From the NCBI GenBank assembly GCA_934163035.1, contig CAKPJX010000001.1, positions 90,402 through 154,401 of the forward strand: DNA of 64,000 nt. Reading direction: 5' to 3'. Under the pieces are notes generated by a model. That model worked only from the letters and a program-made list of their open reading frames with translations. It had not been told where the DNA came from and did not search any database. Position numbers and translations under genes: made by a program. The DNA is from an uncultured Bacilli bacterium. GTDB taxonomy: Bacteria > Bacillota_I > Bacilli_A > RF39 > UBA660. Positions 26,140 through 35,895 of the stretch are shown piece after piece (position 1 is the first letter of the stretch; the number at the start of each line of letters is the position of its first letter).

Positions 26140-27378
26140 TTAATTATCAAAAAAATGTCCAAATAATTTATTAATTATATTATCATTAGTAGCAACTTTC
26201 TGTCCTATATTCATTAAACTACTTTTATCATCACTATTTATCATATCATAACTTTTACCTCTAAGCAAAAGTTTATCATCAAAATACTTTATAAGTCCAT
26301 AACTACTACTAAACTTATTATTTCTAATACCCATAGTAGATATATTACAAATCTTAGCTCCAACTCCAAATTCTTCATCTATTAAATATTGAAAACCTAA
26401 AATTTCACTCAATCCACCTGTTATAATTATATAACGTATTTCACGTTTTGTTAAGTTTTTTATTTCATTTTTGGCAAATTTAAGTATTTCTTTTAGCCTT
26501 CCTTCAACTATCTTACTAGCACCAACTTGATTAATTTCAATCTTTTCACCATCAACATTCATAATTTCCATAACATCATTTCTATCAGCATAATTATTCA
26601 TACTAACAGCAAAACTTTCCTTAATTTTTCGAGCATCAGCATCATTTATTTTAAAAACATAAGATAAGTCTCGATCAACATTAAGACTTCCTATCGGAAT
26701 TACAGAATTTTTAATTTGAATACCCTTATTAAAAATTGAAATATTGCTACTAACCTCACCAATATTAATAATAGCGCCAACTAATTCATCTGTTTTATTG
26801 GTTTTAATTGCATAATAATCACCTGTTGAAGAAAAGCCTACGTCAACTGTCTCAAGACCACTAAGTCTCAAGACCTCAAGAATTCTATATAAAGATTCCT
26901 TATCCATTGTAGCTACTACAATTTTTGTTTCTAAAACTTTGCCCGGCATTCCTTTAGGATCATGAATACCTGTAACATCATCAACTACAAATTCAATCGG
27001 ACTAACAGTAACGGCTTCTTCATCAGGACCAATTCTATCAACTAAAGCATCCCTTAAAACACATCTAACATCCTCACCAGTTATTTCTTCATAATCAATA
27101 ACATCCCAAGAACCAGAAAAGATTCTCATATTACAATTAATAGGAGGAACACAAGCAATAACCTTAGAAATTCTAATTCCAAGTTTATCATTAATACGTT
27201 TAATAGCGCTCTTCACACTATTAACAGCAGACTTAGTATCAGTAATAAATCCTTCCCTAATTCCACTAGATCTTACACTAGTAGATGCCAAAGTGAAGAA
27301 TTCCTTGTCCTTCTTTTCCATAACTACTATCTTAATACTATCAGTTCCCATATCAATAGCAGTATAAACATCACCCAT
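26140..27378 (-). CDS. ftsA: Cell division protein FtsA
   Basis: 412 residues. It is an actin-like ATPase that tethers FtsZ to the membrane. Phosphate-binding motifs are visible: [13 protein letters not shown] (phosphate 1), [16 protein letters not shown] (phosphate 2) and [11 protein letters not shown] (adenosine). The 1C domain lies between them. The last residues ([10 protein letters not shown]) fit the amphipathic membrane-targeting helix. AGGAGAGG precedes the ATG. Its start region and upstream flank have a degraded second copy near 30.37 kb. Confidence 0.95.
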   Translation of the reverse strand: MGDVYTAIDMGTDSIKIVVMEKKDKEFFTLASTSVRSSGIREGFITDTKSAVNSVKSAIKRINDKLGIRISKVIACVPPINCNMRIFSGSWDVIDYEEITGEDVRCVLRDALVDRIGPDEEAVTVSPIEFVVDDVTGIHDPKGMPGKVLETKIVVATMDKESLYRILEVLRLSGLETVDVGFSSTGDYYAIKTNKTDELVGAIINIGEVSSNISIFNKGIQIKNSVIPIGSLNVDRDLSYVFKINDADARKIKESFAVSMNNYADRNDVMEIMNVDGEKIEINQVGASKIVEGRLKEILKFAKNEIKNLTKREIRYIIITGGLSEILGFQYLIDEEFGVGAKICNISTMGIRNNKFSSSYGLIKYFDDKLLLRGKSYDMINSDDKSSLMNIGQKVATNDNIINKLFGHFFDN

Positions 27379-27466
27379 GCATATCCTCTCCTATTCTTAA
27401 AATAATTATACTAACAAAATACCAATTTGTAAAATACATAATTAATTATTTAAAACATATATATCA
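27370..27466. repeat. Duplicated ftsA upstream flank, original copy
   Basis: The stretch from the ftsA start through its upstream flank to the last codons of the neighbouring glycosyltransferase matches 30361-30456 at roughly nine in ten positions by eye, in the same orientation. It marks one edge of a tandem duplication. Confidence 0.8.
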
Positions 27467-28767
27467 TAAATACTAACAGAGTCAATCTTCTTACCATGTT
27501 CAATAACATACCTTATAACAGCTTTATCAGATTGATTTTCACTTTTTAATTCATTTGGATTAACAAAAAACAGTGCCTCTTTCATTTTCTTAACTGAAGT
27601 AAGTAACTTTTTACTACCATCATGGCCCCAATTTCCCATATTAAGCATATCAGTATAAGTAATAGGAACATCATTAATTATTTTAAAATAATAACCGTTA
27701 GAATCCAAAAACATAAAGTCTTTGTCTTTGTTTTTATTAATATATTTATTAACCTTCTTAGTAATACTTAGACTCCCACTAGATATTACCCGATATTGAA
27801 AATGGGAAAGATTATTAGGATAAACAATATTAGAATTATAATTAATAATAAATAAAAATATTGATATACAAACAACTGAACCAATCATAAATAACATATA
27901 ATTTAACTTAACATCAATATTTTTACAATAAGCAAGGCAGAATAAAAATATTATAAATAAAACTTGAAAATGGCTCACATCAAAAAGTGGAATTGCCATA
28001 GAGTAAAAACATAAAGCATAGCAATACACAATTTCTTTGCGATCCCTAACTATAAAGTAAATAGTAAATACCGTTAGTACAATTGTCAAAATAAACCAAA
28101 TACTTAAAATATTGCCATTATCCGATGCAAAATCAAAAAGTCCAAAAAAACATAGATCCAAGAATTGTATAAATGAATTTGAAAATATCAAATAAGAAAT
28201 AAAAACTATACAAGGAATCAATAAACCAATACATCTTTTTAAAATCAAATCTTTATCCTTTATATAGAACAAACTTGGTATAATCAAAAACACTCCAACA
28301 CTTTGCTTTGTTAAAATACAAAGTCCAATTATAAATCCAATTATATAGTCTTTATATTTGTAATCACTTTCTTTTTCGAACCAAATTATACTAATTAAAA
28401 GAAATAATAAAAGCAAATTATATCCCGGCCAAAAACATGAAGCTGGAAAAAAGAAAAAAGTAATTAAAAACCACATTCTGTCACCAATAAGATCAAATAA
28501 TAATTTACAACACCACGTAATTAAAACAGCCTGAAAAACATGAAAAACGAGAATATTAGAACCAAATATAAAAAATGGTAAAGCCATCAAAAATGGATAA
28601 AACGGGGTAATAACCATATTGAAATCTTTATATGGAAATAAACCACTATAAATATTATGAGAAAAGCCATAACACCAAATTTCATCAAGATCTACAGGAA
28701 ATATTATTAAATTAAAAAACAGTATTATCAAAAAAATAATTAAATACTTTATATTTTTTTTCACCAT
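27442..28767 (-). CDS. Polytopic membrane glycosyltransferase-like protein (paralogue 1, GT-C type)
   Basis: 441 residues from ATG 28767 (AGGAT upstream; GTG 28773 is an alternative). About ten membrane helices. The first outer loop carries DLDEIWCYGFSH and PYKDFNMVITPFYPF; an Asp/Glu pair just after helix 1 is the active-site hallmark of GT-C enzymes such as PMT and ArnT. The family-specific motif TKQSVG and a C-terminal soluble domain (GNWGHDGSKK) follow. It probably moves a sugar from a lipid carrier to an acceptor outside the membrane. It lies between divIB and ftsA and is most similar to the pseudogene at 30.4-31.7 kb. Confidence 0.8.
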   Translation of the reverse strand: MVKKNIKYLIIFLIILFFNLIIFPVDLDEIWCYGFSHNIYSGLFPYKDFNMVITPFYPFLMALPFFIFGSNILVFHVFQAVLITWCCKLLFDLIGDRMWFLITFFFFPASCFWPGYNLLLLFLLISIIWFEKESDYKYKDYIIGFIIGLCILTKQSVGVFLIIPSLFYIKDKDLILKRCIGLLIPCIVFISYLIFSNSFIQFLDLCFFGLFDFASDNGNILSIWFILTIVLTVFTIYFIVRDRKEIVYCYALCFYSMAIPLFDVSHFQVLFIIFLFCLAYCKNIDVKLNYMLFMIGSVVCISIFLFIINYNSNIVYPNNLSHFQYRVISSGSLSITKKVNKYINKNKDKDFMFLDSNGYYFKIINDVPITYTDMLNMGNWGHDGSKKLLTSVKKMKEALFFVNPNELKSENQSDKAVIRYVIEHGKKIDSVSIYDIYVLNN

Positions 28768-28776
28768 CAACACATC

Positions 28777-30171
28777 CTATTTTTTATAATATATATCATA
28801 TCCATAAACACTATCAATTTTTTTACTGTGTTCAATAATATAATCAACAAGTTCTATATCAAACTGTGACATTTTAGAGGATTCTTCTTGATGATAATAA
28901 GCAACATCAACTATAAAATACACATCATTCATATTTTTAACTTTTTTTATCATCTTAGCTGTACCATTATATCCATAATTACCATAATTTAATATTGTAA
29001 AATAGTTAGTTTTTTCCTCTTGAATAATCTGTAACCACGCAAAAGATGAAGATATAAAATATGTATTTCCTTTTTCCCTATAAGTAGAATATAAGTTATT
29101 AGCATCTTTTAAGTTTTTCTTACGTTCACGATTAGATAAATAAAATTTAAAATTATTAAGATCATAAGTAACAAATATAGAACTCCCCTCTTTAACAAAA
29201 GATACAAAAACAAAAAGAAAAAAAATTGCTACCACAACTAAAGAAAGGTTTCTAAAATATTGGTCTGGCACCTTATTATTCTTTGAAATAAAAAGTAGAC
29301 TAAAGAAAAGTAAATAAGTACATAGATGAGAAAATGAAACATTTGGAAATACAATAATAAAAGCTAAAACAACAAGCCAATATACAAGATTATCCTTCTC
29401 TTTCAAAAGCAAAAAAACAGAATATAGAAACATACAAAGTAAAATCAAAAACTTAAATGAAAAAACTACAGAATTACTTTTTGCAAAATCAAAAAGTCCT
29501 AGGAAACATAAGTCTACAAATTGATATAAAGAATTAGTTATAATCAAATATAGCAAAAAAATAAGGCAAGGAATAAGTAAACCTAATAGTCTTTTAAATA
29601 ACTTATTTTTATCTTTAAAACACATAAAAATACTAGGTAATATTAAAAAAAACCCAGTTGTATACTTAGTAAGTAAAAAGCAACCTAAAACCACTCCAAT
29701 AATATAATCGTTTTTTTTAAACTTTTCCAAATAAAGTAACAAAACCGTTAAGAAAAACAGAAAGAAATTATAAGATGGTGCAAAATTAAGAAATGCAGGA
29801 AATGACATAGCAACTATAAAAATCCAAGCACGCTCAGAATACATCTTATAAATTAAACAAAACGTCGCCGTTACTAGTAAAGATTGTTCAATTAAAAAAA
29901 CAATATTATCATGAGAAAAAAGTACTAACCCAATAGACATAATAAAATTATAAAGTGGCGGAATAATCATCGTAAAATCCCTATAAGGTATTTGCCCTTT
30001 CGCAATAGAATAACTAAACCCATAATTCCATATAGCATCCCATGTATTAACATAAGAACCCAAAAGTAAAAGAACACCAAACGAAAAAATAAATACAAAT
30101 AAAGAATATAATACTAATTTTTTATTATTTTTAATTTTACCACAAATACTGCTAACCATATTTATACACAA
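28777..30171 (-). CDS. Polytopic membrane glycosyltransferase-like protein (paralogue 2, GT-C type)
   Basis: The frame opens at 30273, but the first 34 residues are a copied divIB tail. The real start is probably TTG 30171 (GGTGAT upstream) or ATG 30159. It has about ten membrane helices, a first loop with WDAIWNYGFSYS and PYRDFTMIIPP, the TKYTTG segment in place of TKQ, and a C-terminal GNYGYNGTAK motif. Paralogue 4 (31.7-33.0 kb) shares NYGFSY, IPYxDF and NYGNYGYNGT, so those two are the closest pair. GT-C glycosyltransfer is inferred from topology and the acidic loop. It ends 4 bases before the next paralogue's alternative start. Confidence 0.8.
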   Translation of the reverse strand: MCINMVSSICGKIKNNKKLVLYSLFVFIFSFGVLLLLGSYVNTWDAIWNYGFSYSIAKGQIPYRDFTMIIPPLYNFIMSIGLVLFSHDNIVFLIEQSLLVTATFCLIYKMYSERAWIFIVAMSFPAFLNFAPSYNFFLFFLTVLLLYLEKFKKNDYIIGVVLGCFLLTKYTTGFFLILPSIFMCFKDKNKLFKRLLGLLIPCLIFLLYLIITNSLYQFVDLCFLGLFDFAKSNSVVFSFKFLILLCMFLYSVFLLLKEKDNLVYWLVVLAFIIVFPNVSFSHLCTYLLFFSLLFISKNNKVPDQYFRNLSLVVVAIFFLFVFVSFVKEGSSIFVTYDLNNFKFYLSNRERKKNLKDANNLYSTYREKGNTYFISSSFAWLQIIQEEKTNYFTILNYGNYGYNGTAKMIKKVKNMNDVYFIVDVAYYHQEESSKMSQFDIELVDYIIEHSKKIDSVYGYDIYYKK

Positions 30172-30275
30172 TCGATCACCAATATTGACCGATTCCTTTC
30201 TATCTTTTAGCCCAGTTAAAATATCATCACAATAACCAATCTGTCTAAATTTAATAAGAGAAAAATAAAACATAT
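30172..30275 (-). pseudogene. Duplicated 3' fragment of divIB
   Basis: The encoded segment LIKFRQIGYCDDILTGLKD matches LTKFRQINYYNDVLTQLED near the end of DivIB; by eye about three quarters of the DNA positions agree over roughly 85 bases. It is fused in frame ahead of glycosyltransferase paralogue 2. It has no start signal of its own and marks one breakpoint of a tandem duplication. Confidence 0.85.
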
Positions 30276-30360
30276 AAGTTTTAATTTCATATAAATATTA
30301 CTTGTCTATTATAGCTACTATGTTTTTCTTTCTAAAGCCTCACTAGACATTTTTCTATCA

Positions 30361-30456
30361 TAGTCAATGTATATCTTCTACTATTCTTAAAATAATTATA
30401 CTAATAAAACATCAATTTGTAAAATACATAATTAATTATCTAAAACATAAGCATCA
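30361..30456. repeat. Duplicated ftsA upstream flank, second copy
   Basis: A near copy of 27370-27466. The ftsA start codon equivalent is changed (CATTGA in place of GCATGG), and no ftsA frame continues. The 85 bases between this and the divIB fragment hold nothing I recognise. Confidence 0.8.
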
Positions 30457-31655
30457 TACATTCCAACAGTATCAATTTTCTTCCCATAATCTAAAACGTA
30501 CCTTAGTGCCATTTTATCTGTTTGTTTTAATAAGGACAATTCACTCTCATTAACTAAAAATATAACATTCTTTTTTTTATTTATCTTAACAATTTATCAC
30601 TACCATTATATTCCCAATTACCAACATTAATTAAGGCCATATAAAGTATCTTCATATCATTAGCAATTCTAAAATAATAAGCATTTGAATTAAGAAAAAA
30701 TTTCCTATCCTTATTCTTTTTCATATAATTATTAACCTTATTAGTAAACCATATAGAACCATAATCAATAAACCTATATTCAAAGTGCTTAATCCTATTA
30801 GGGTAAATAATCTTCCCCTAAAATTAGAACCCACCATCAACAAAAATGCAAAACTAATAATAGATAATCCAAACATTTTCGGTTTAATGATATCTCTTTT
30901 TACTCTAAACAGTAACATCAATAAAAATGCTAAAAATGCAAAAGTAAAATGGTAAACTTCAAATAAAGGTATCATAATACTATAAAAAGCCAATATATAA
31001 TAATTAATTATATTTTTTCTATCCATAAATATAAAATAAATTGTAATTCCAATCATTATAATAAACAAAAATAAATAAATCGTAATTTTATTTCCATTGC
31101 CAGTAGCAAAGTCAAAAAGACCAAAGACACACAAATCTAAAAATGAATAAAAACTACCTGTAATAACTAAATATACAACAAATAAAAATATTGGAACAAT
31201 AAAGCCTAAAATTCTCTTTTTAATTTTACTAAAATCTTTAATATAATACAAACTTGGTAATAATAAACAAGCACCCACACTTTGCTTAGTTAAAACAGCT
31301 ACTCCCAATACAAATCCAATTAAATAATCAGATTTACTATTTTTTTCTAAGTATATCAATAACACCAACAAATAATACAAAAATATATTATAACTAGGAA
31401 ATGACACTGTAACTGGCACAAAAAAAATAGAAATAATAAACTAATTGACATAAGAAATGGATAAAACGGTGTAATCACCATATTAAAATCTTTATATGGA
31501 ACAAGGCCAGAATATAGACTATGACTAAAACCATAATTCCAAATTTCATCTAAAGTAATAGGAAACAAAATAAGATTCCATAATAAGAAAGCACCAAATA
31601 AAAACAGTCCTAAAATTATTTTTTGATTATACTTCTTAATCATTTGCCACCTCAT
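30432..31655 (-). pseudogene. Glycosyltransferase-like paralogue 3, broken by at least three frameshifts
   Basis: Intact start (MIKKYNQKIILG) and active-site loop (LDEIWNYGFSH, PYKDFNMVITPFYPF), close to paralogue 1. Near 31430 about 35-40 codons are missing and the frame shifts, next to a run of eight T. The frame resumes (SFPSYNIFLYYL, TKQSVG). A second shift near 30830 follows SNFRGRL. A third near 30590 follows SDKLLR. The remaining sense, read across frames, ends in YGKKIDTVGMYDAYVLDN with stop at 30432, matching the end of paralogue 1. It is therefore a recent pseudogene. Confidence 0.85.
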
Positions 31656-31664
31656 ACAATTAAA

Positions 31665-33020
31665 TTACTCTATATAATAAACCTCATAATCCCCTATCTT
31701 TTTTACCAACTTGCCATTATCAATTATATAAGTAACTGCTTCTTTTATATACTGTTGAAACTCATTTTCACTTAAATAACAACTTCTATCAATAATAATT
31801 AACACATCACTCAAGCCACTAAGTTTTTTAATAATTTTTTTAGTACCATTATAGCCATAATTACCATAACTAGGTAAATCAAAATAAGTTATTTTTGAAT
31901 TACTTTTAATTTTATAAAAATAATTTCTTGCTCCACTTAGAAAATAGAAAACTGGCTTATTTTGCTTTTCCACATAATTATCAATTCTATTAACTTCTCT
32001 CACATAGCTATCAGAAAATATTGATAATTCAAAATTATTATAATTAATAAGTCTAGGCTTTTTCAAATAAGCACATTCTATAAATAACCATACAATTGAC
32101 ATCATTGTTATAAAAATAATACAATATTTAGAAATATCCTTAGAAAAGTTAAAATCATCAAGTACCATTAAAATGAAAAGTGCTAAAAATAATGATACAT
32201 GATAATAATCAATTAAAGGATAGACACAACTGCTAAATAAAAGTACATAATAATTAGTAATGTCTTTAGGTTTTCTTATAGTTCTATAAACTAAGCATAA
32301 AAGAGCGATACTAAAAACTATTAAATAAAACATGTCATAGCAAAAATTGTCATGTCCAAAATCAAAAAGCCCCAAAAAACACAAATCAATGCATTCATAC
32401 AAATTATGAGAAAATAACAAATATATTAAACAAAATAAGACTGGAATAAAAAAACCGACTATCCTCTTTAAAACCTTTTTATAATTATTAAAAAAATAAT
32501 AAATTGATGCAAGACACAATAGTCCACCAACAGTTTGTTTAGTAATGAAGGCAAGACCCAATAAAAAGCCAATCAAATAATCAGATTTAGTATTTTTTTC
32601 ACAGTATATAATAAGAACCGCAATAAATAAAAGTAAAAAATTATAGCCAGGAAATATAATCGTAGGCATTGCTATTGGAAATGGCATCAACAGTAAAGTA
32701 AAATAAAGCCAGCCTTTTTTGCCTAAGATTTTAAAAATAAAATAAGAAAAAAAAGTTAATAGAAGAGCCTGACCCAAGTAGTAACATATTATTGACTTAG
32801 AAAAGATTAAAAAAATAGAATAAAACAAAGGCGCAAACGGTAATATTACTAAGTTAAAATCAACATAGGGGATCTCTCCAATACTAACCGCATAACTAAA
32901 ACCATAATTAAAATATAAATCCCCTCTTGACAAAGTATATATAAAACTAAGACAAAGAAAAAAATATGCAAAGATTAGTATATACTTTAATACCTTTTTT
33001 AAATCAAAATTAGTTGCCAT
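31665..33020 (-). CDS. Polytopic membrane glycosyltransferase-like protein (paralogue 4, GT-C type)
   Basis: 451 residues, about ten membrane helices. The first loop has RGDLYFNYGFSYA and PYVDFNLVILPF; TKQTVGG and a soluble C-terminal tail with PSYGNYGYNGTKK follow. The ribosome-binding site AAGGAG lies in the last two codons of divIB, 2 bases between stop and start codon, so it is co-translated with divIB. It is closest to paralogue 2. Insertion of such genes between divIB and ftsA is not the usual Bacilli order and hints at a glycan made at the division site; that is inference. Confidence 0.82.
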   Translation of the reverse strand: MATNFDLKKVLKYILIFAYFFLCLSFIYTLSRGDLYFNYGFSYAVSIGEIPYVDFNLVILPFAPLFYSIFLIFSKSIICYYLGQALLLTFFSYFIFKILGKKGWLYFTLLLMPFPIAMPTIIFPGYNFLLLFIAVLIIYCEKNTKSDYLIGFLLGLAFITKQTVGGLLCLASIYYFFNNYKKVLKRIVGFFIPVLFCLIYLLFSHNLYECIDLCFLGLFDFGHDNFCYDMFYLIVFSIALLCLVYRTIRKPKDITNYYVLLFSSCVYPLIDYYHVSLFLALFILMVLDDFNFSKDISKYCIIFITMMSIVWLFIECAYLKKPRLINYNNFELSIFSDSYVREVNRIDNYVEKQNKPVFYFLSGARNYFYKIKSNSKITYFDLPSYGNYGYNGTKKIIKKLSGLSDVLIIIDRSCYLSENEFQQYIKEAVTYIIDNGKLVKKIGDYEVYYIE

Positions 33021-33022
33021 AT

Positions 33023-33709
33023 CTACTCCTTAATCTGAAAATGATTACCACTATCTAAATATAATATACCCTTTCTATCTTCAAGTTGCGTTAAAACATC
33101 ATTATAATAATTAATCTGCCTAAACTTAGTAAGAGTAAGATAAACCATATTACCATCATCCATATAAAGTAAAAATCTATCCTTATCATAATCATTAGGT
33201 TGATATTCAATCTCTGATATTTTTCCTAAAATATCGTCCTCAATTCTACTCATTCCTTTTATAAATTGACTATACTTATCATTTGGAACATAATTCATTA
33301 ATCTAGGAATTCTAAAAATATAATTATCGTCTACTAAAGTACTAGTCTTATCTTCAAATATAACCATATTTCTATTGTTATCTATATATAAGGGTTTGTC
33401 TTCATAAACTTTAATAACTAAAACATTAAAGAATTTCAATTTAATTTTAACATCTTCAATATATGGACTACTAATTAATTTTTTTTTCAACTTACTATAA
33501 TTAGTTAAGCAAAAACTTGGATAATTATAAATACCAGCAAGTTTTATTATATAATCATCATTTAGATAATTGGTATTTTCAATAACAATATTTTTTATTG
33601 GTAGAGTAACAAATTTATAGCACCCAAAAGAAATAGCAGTCGCTAAAGCGATTACTATTAAAAAAGGAATCAATTTAACTCTTTTTCTCTTAACTATCCT
33701 CTTTGCCAT
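33023..33709 (-). CDS. divIB: Cell division protein DivIB/FtsQ
   Basis: 228 residues. It is a bitopic divisome protein that links FtsL and DivIC and regulates septal wall synthesis. A basic cytoplasmic tail (AKRIVKRKRVK) precedes one membrane helix (LIPFLIVIALATAISFG), then the POTRA domain (PIKNIVIENTNYLNDDYIIKL) and the beta domain ending in TKFRQINYYNDVLTQL. It lies 1 base downstream of murB, the same order as in other Bacilli. Its last third has a copied fragment at 30172-30275. Confidence 0.93.
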   Translation of the reverse strand: MAKRIVKRKRVKLIPFLIVIALATAISFGCYKFVTLPIKNIVIENTNYLNDDYIIKLAGIYNYPSFCLTNYSKLKKKLISSPYIEDVKIKLKFFNVLVIKVYEDKPLYIDNNRNMVIFEDKTSTLVDDNYIFRIPRLMNYVPNDKYSQFIKGMSRIEDDILGKISEIEYQPNDYDKDRFLLYMDDGNMVYLTLTKFRQINYYNDVLTQLEDRKGILYLDSGNHFQIKE

Positions 33710-33710
33710 A

Positions 33711-34619
33711 TTACTCCCAATTTACAAATTCTTGTTCTACTTTCAAATCTACTCCATATCTATCTTTTACCTTATCATGAACTTCATCAATTAAGCTCTT
33801 AATTTCGCTACTAGTTGCATGATTATAATTAATTATAAAATTAGCATGTTTTTCACTAACCATAGCGCCACCAATTCTTTTACCTTTAAGTCCTACATCT
33901 TCAATTAATTTACCAGCAAAATTAGAGTCCGGATTTCTAAATACAGAACCTGCTGATGGATATTCTAAAGGCTGAGACGTAATTCTTCTTTTTCTCCTCT
34001 CTTTAATAACTCCCTCTATTTTTGCCCTATCACCTTTAACTAATTTTATAGTGACCTCTAAACAAATATAATCTGGATTTTTTTTCAAAAAAGAAGTTCG
34101 ATAATGAAAATCAAGTTCTTTATTTTCTAAACTTATAACTTTAAAATCAGGTGTCAAAACAGTAGCTTGAACTACAACATATCCCATATCACTTTTATAG
34201 GCACCAGCATTCATAAAAACAGCTCCACCAACAGTTCCAGGAATACCTGATGCAAACTCTAAACCTGTAAATCCTTTCTTAGCTGTCAAAAGAGCCAACT
34301 TCATTAATGAATAACCAGCTCCAACTTTAACTTTATCCTTACCAAAAAAAGAAATTTCATTTAACTCATCAAGTTTAATAATAACTCCATTATATATTCT
34401 ATCACTAAATAAAACATTAGAACCATTTCCAAGAACCTTATATTTTATAGAATTTGCTTTTAGAATTTTCAAAGTTTTAATTAAATCCTTAACACTTTTA
34501 GGATAAACAAAAGCTTTCGCAACTCCACCAGTCTTATAAGTTGTATATTTACTTAAAGGAACATTAATAATAGTTTTACCAACATTTGCTGATTCTAGTT
34601 CTTTAATTACTGCTTCCAT
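33711..34619 (-). CDS. murB: UDP-N-acetylenolpyruvoylglucosamine reductase
   Basis: 302 residues from ATG 34619 (GGTGAGG upstream). FAD enzyme that uses NADPH to make UDP-MurNAc in the cytoplasm. The PCMH-type FAD domain has YTTYKTGG-like KYTTYKTGG, LGNGSNVLFSD and GLEFASGIPGTVGGAVFMNAGAY. The C-terminal domain has SAGSVFRNP (catalytic Ser) and the last Glu in KVEQEFVNW. It is the short type II form typical of Firmicutes. It overlaps murG by 17 bases. Confidence 0.97.
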   Translation of the reverse strand: MEAVIKELESANVGKTIINVPLSKYTTYKTGGVAKAFVYPKSVKDLIKTLKILKANSIKYKVLGNGSNVLFSDRIYNGVIIKLDELNEISFFGKDKVKVGAGYSLMKLALLTAKKGFTGLEFASGIPGTVGGAVFMNAGAYKSDMGYVVVQATVLTPDFKVISLENKELDFHYRTSFLKKNPDYICLEVTIKLVKGDRAKIEGVIKERRKRRITSQPLEYPSAGSVFRNPDSNFAGKLIEDVGLKGKRIGGAMVSEKHANFIINYNHATSSEIKSLIDEVHDKVKDRYGVDLKVEQEFVNWE

Positions 34620-35700
34620 TATCCTCACCAATTAACTTTCTAATTTCTTTATATATTCTAGTAGCTGAATCACTAACACCAAGTTTTCTACTATCTCTTT
34701 TCATTTTATCATAAATTATCTTATTATTAAAGAGTTTATCTATTTCCAAAATAATTTTATCAGATGAAAAATTTTTTTCTTCAATCAATACACATGCCCC
34801 ATTCGTCTCCAACTCCTTAGCATTCATATATTGATGATTACCAGTTACATAAGGAGATGGAACTAATATAGAAGGAAGTCCAATAGAAGTTATTTCGCTA
34901 ATAGTAGAAGCTCCAGCTCTAGAAACAATTAAATCACTGTCTTTAAGTACACTTATAAAATCATTCAAAAATGGCACTATCTTAACATTACTTGGTGTAT
35001 CTACATCTTTATATTGATCAAAATAACCATTACCAGTAACAATTAATACTTGATAATTTTTATCCCTAAACTTTGGTATTAACTCTTTAATTTTTAAAGT
35101 CATAGTACTAGATCCTAAAGAACCCATTACAATAACGACAAGTTTCCTATTTGCGGTAAATCCTAGATCAGATTTTGATCTTTTCAAAACAGTCGCAATT
35201 TCTTCACTTCTAGGATTTCCAGTATAGACAACTTTATTTTTATCAAAATACTTAATACTATCAGGAAGTGAAACACAAACTTTATCAACGATTCTAGATA
35301 AAAATTTATTTGAAAGGCCTGGAATAGAATTTTGTTCATGAATAACACACTTATACCCCAATTTTTTAGCCTCATATAAAACAGGAGCACTAATATACCC
35401 ACCAGCGCCAATAACTATATCAGGATCAAAATCTTTTATAATCTTTTTAGCTTTAGATAAAGCAGCCATATACATCCCAACAACTTTAAAATTAGAAAAT
35501 ATTTTTTCCCTATTCAAACCACGCATCGGTATCCCAACAAAATCAATACCCATTTTTGGGATAATGTCTTTTTCCATTCTATCAGTTGTACCTATATATA
35601 AGATTTTACTATTCTTTTCCATTTCTTTTATTTTATTAATAATCGCAACAGCCGGATAAATATGTCCACCTGTCCCTCCAGCTACAACAATAGCCTTCAT
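34603..35700 (-). CDS. murG: Lipid II synthase MurG (GlcNAc transferase)
   Basis: 365 residues. It transfers GlcNAc from UDP-GlcNAc to lipid I on the inner membrane face. The GT-B fold has the N-terminal GGTGGHIYPA loop, the acceptor motif GAGGYISAPVLYEA, HEQNSIPG, VVIVMGSLGSSTM and the UDP-GlcNAc site SRAGASTISEI with PSPYVTGNHQ. It heads the murG-murB-divIB operon and is divergent from tmcAL. Confidence 0.97.
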   Translation of the reverse strand: MKAIVVAGGTGGHIYPAVAIINKIKEMEKNSKILYIGTTDRMEKDIIPKMGIDFVGIPMRGLNREKIFSNFKVVGMYMAALSKAKKIIKDFDPDIVIGAGGYISAPVLYEAKKLGYKCVIHEQNSIPGLSNKFLSRIVDKVCVSLPDSIKYFDKNKVVYTGNPRSEEIATVLKRSKSDLGFTANRKLVVIVMGSLGSSTMTLKIKELIPKFRDKNYQVLIVTGNGYFDQYKDVDTPSNVKIVPFLNDFISVLKDSDLIVSRAGASTISEITSIGLPSILVPSPYVTGNHQYMNAKELETNGACVLIEEKNFSSDKIILEIDKLFNNKIIYDKMKRDSRKLGVSDSATRIYKEIRKLIGEDNGSSN

Positions 35701-35842
35701 TTAATCACCCCAGAACTTTATATAAGTTATATAATTATAACATAAATTTTCATATCATTAAACTTTATTCATTTAAATTATAACTCAGACTAAAACTTAT
35801 GTAAATAAGAAAAAAGTCTACAAAAAAACCCTTTTATAGCAA

Positions 35843-35871
35843 TTTACAACCTCAACAATAAATGTTAGAAT
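35843..35871 (+). promoter_or_regulatory. Promoter of tmcAL-gmk
   Basis: TTTACA (35843-35848), 17 bases, TAGAAT (35866-35871), followed by AGAGGAAAGCC before ATG 35896. Confidence 0.75.
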
Positions 35872-35895
35872 ATATAAAAAGAAAAGAGGAAAGCC

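Noticed and set aside
30274..30360. A gene in the gap between the divIB fragment and the ftsA-flank copy
   Set aside because: Only very short frames exist; it is best seen as duplication-joint sequence.
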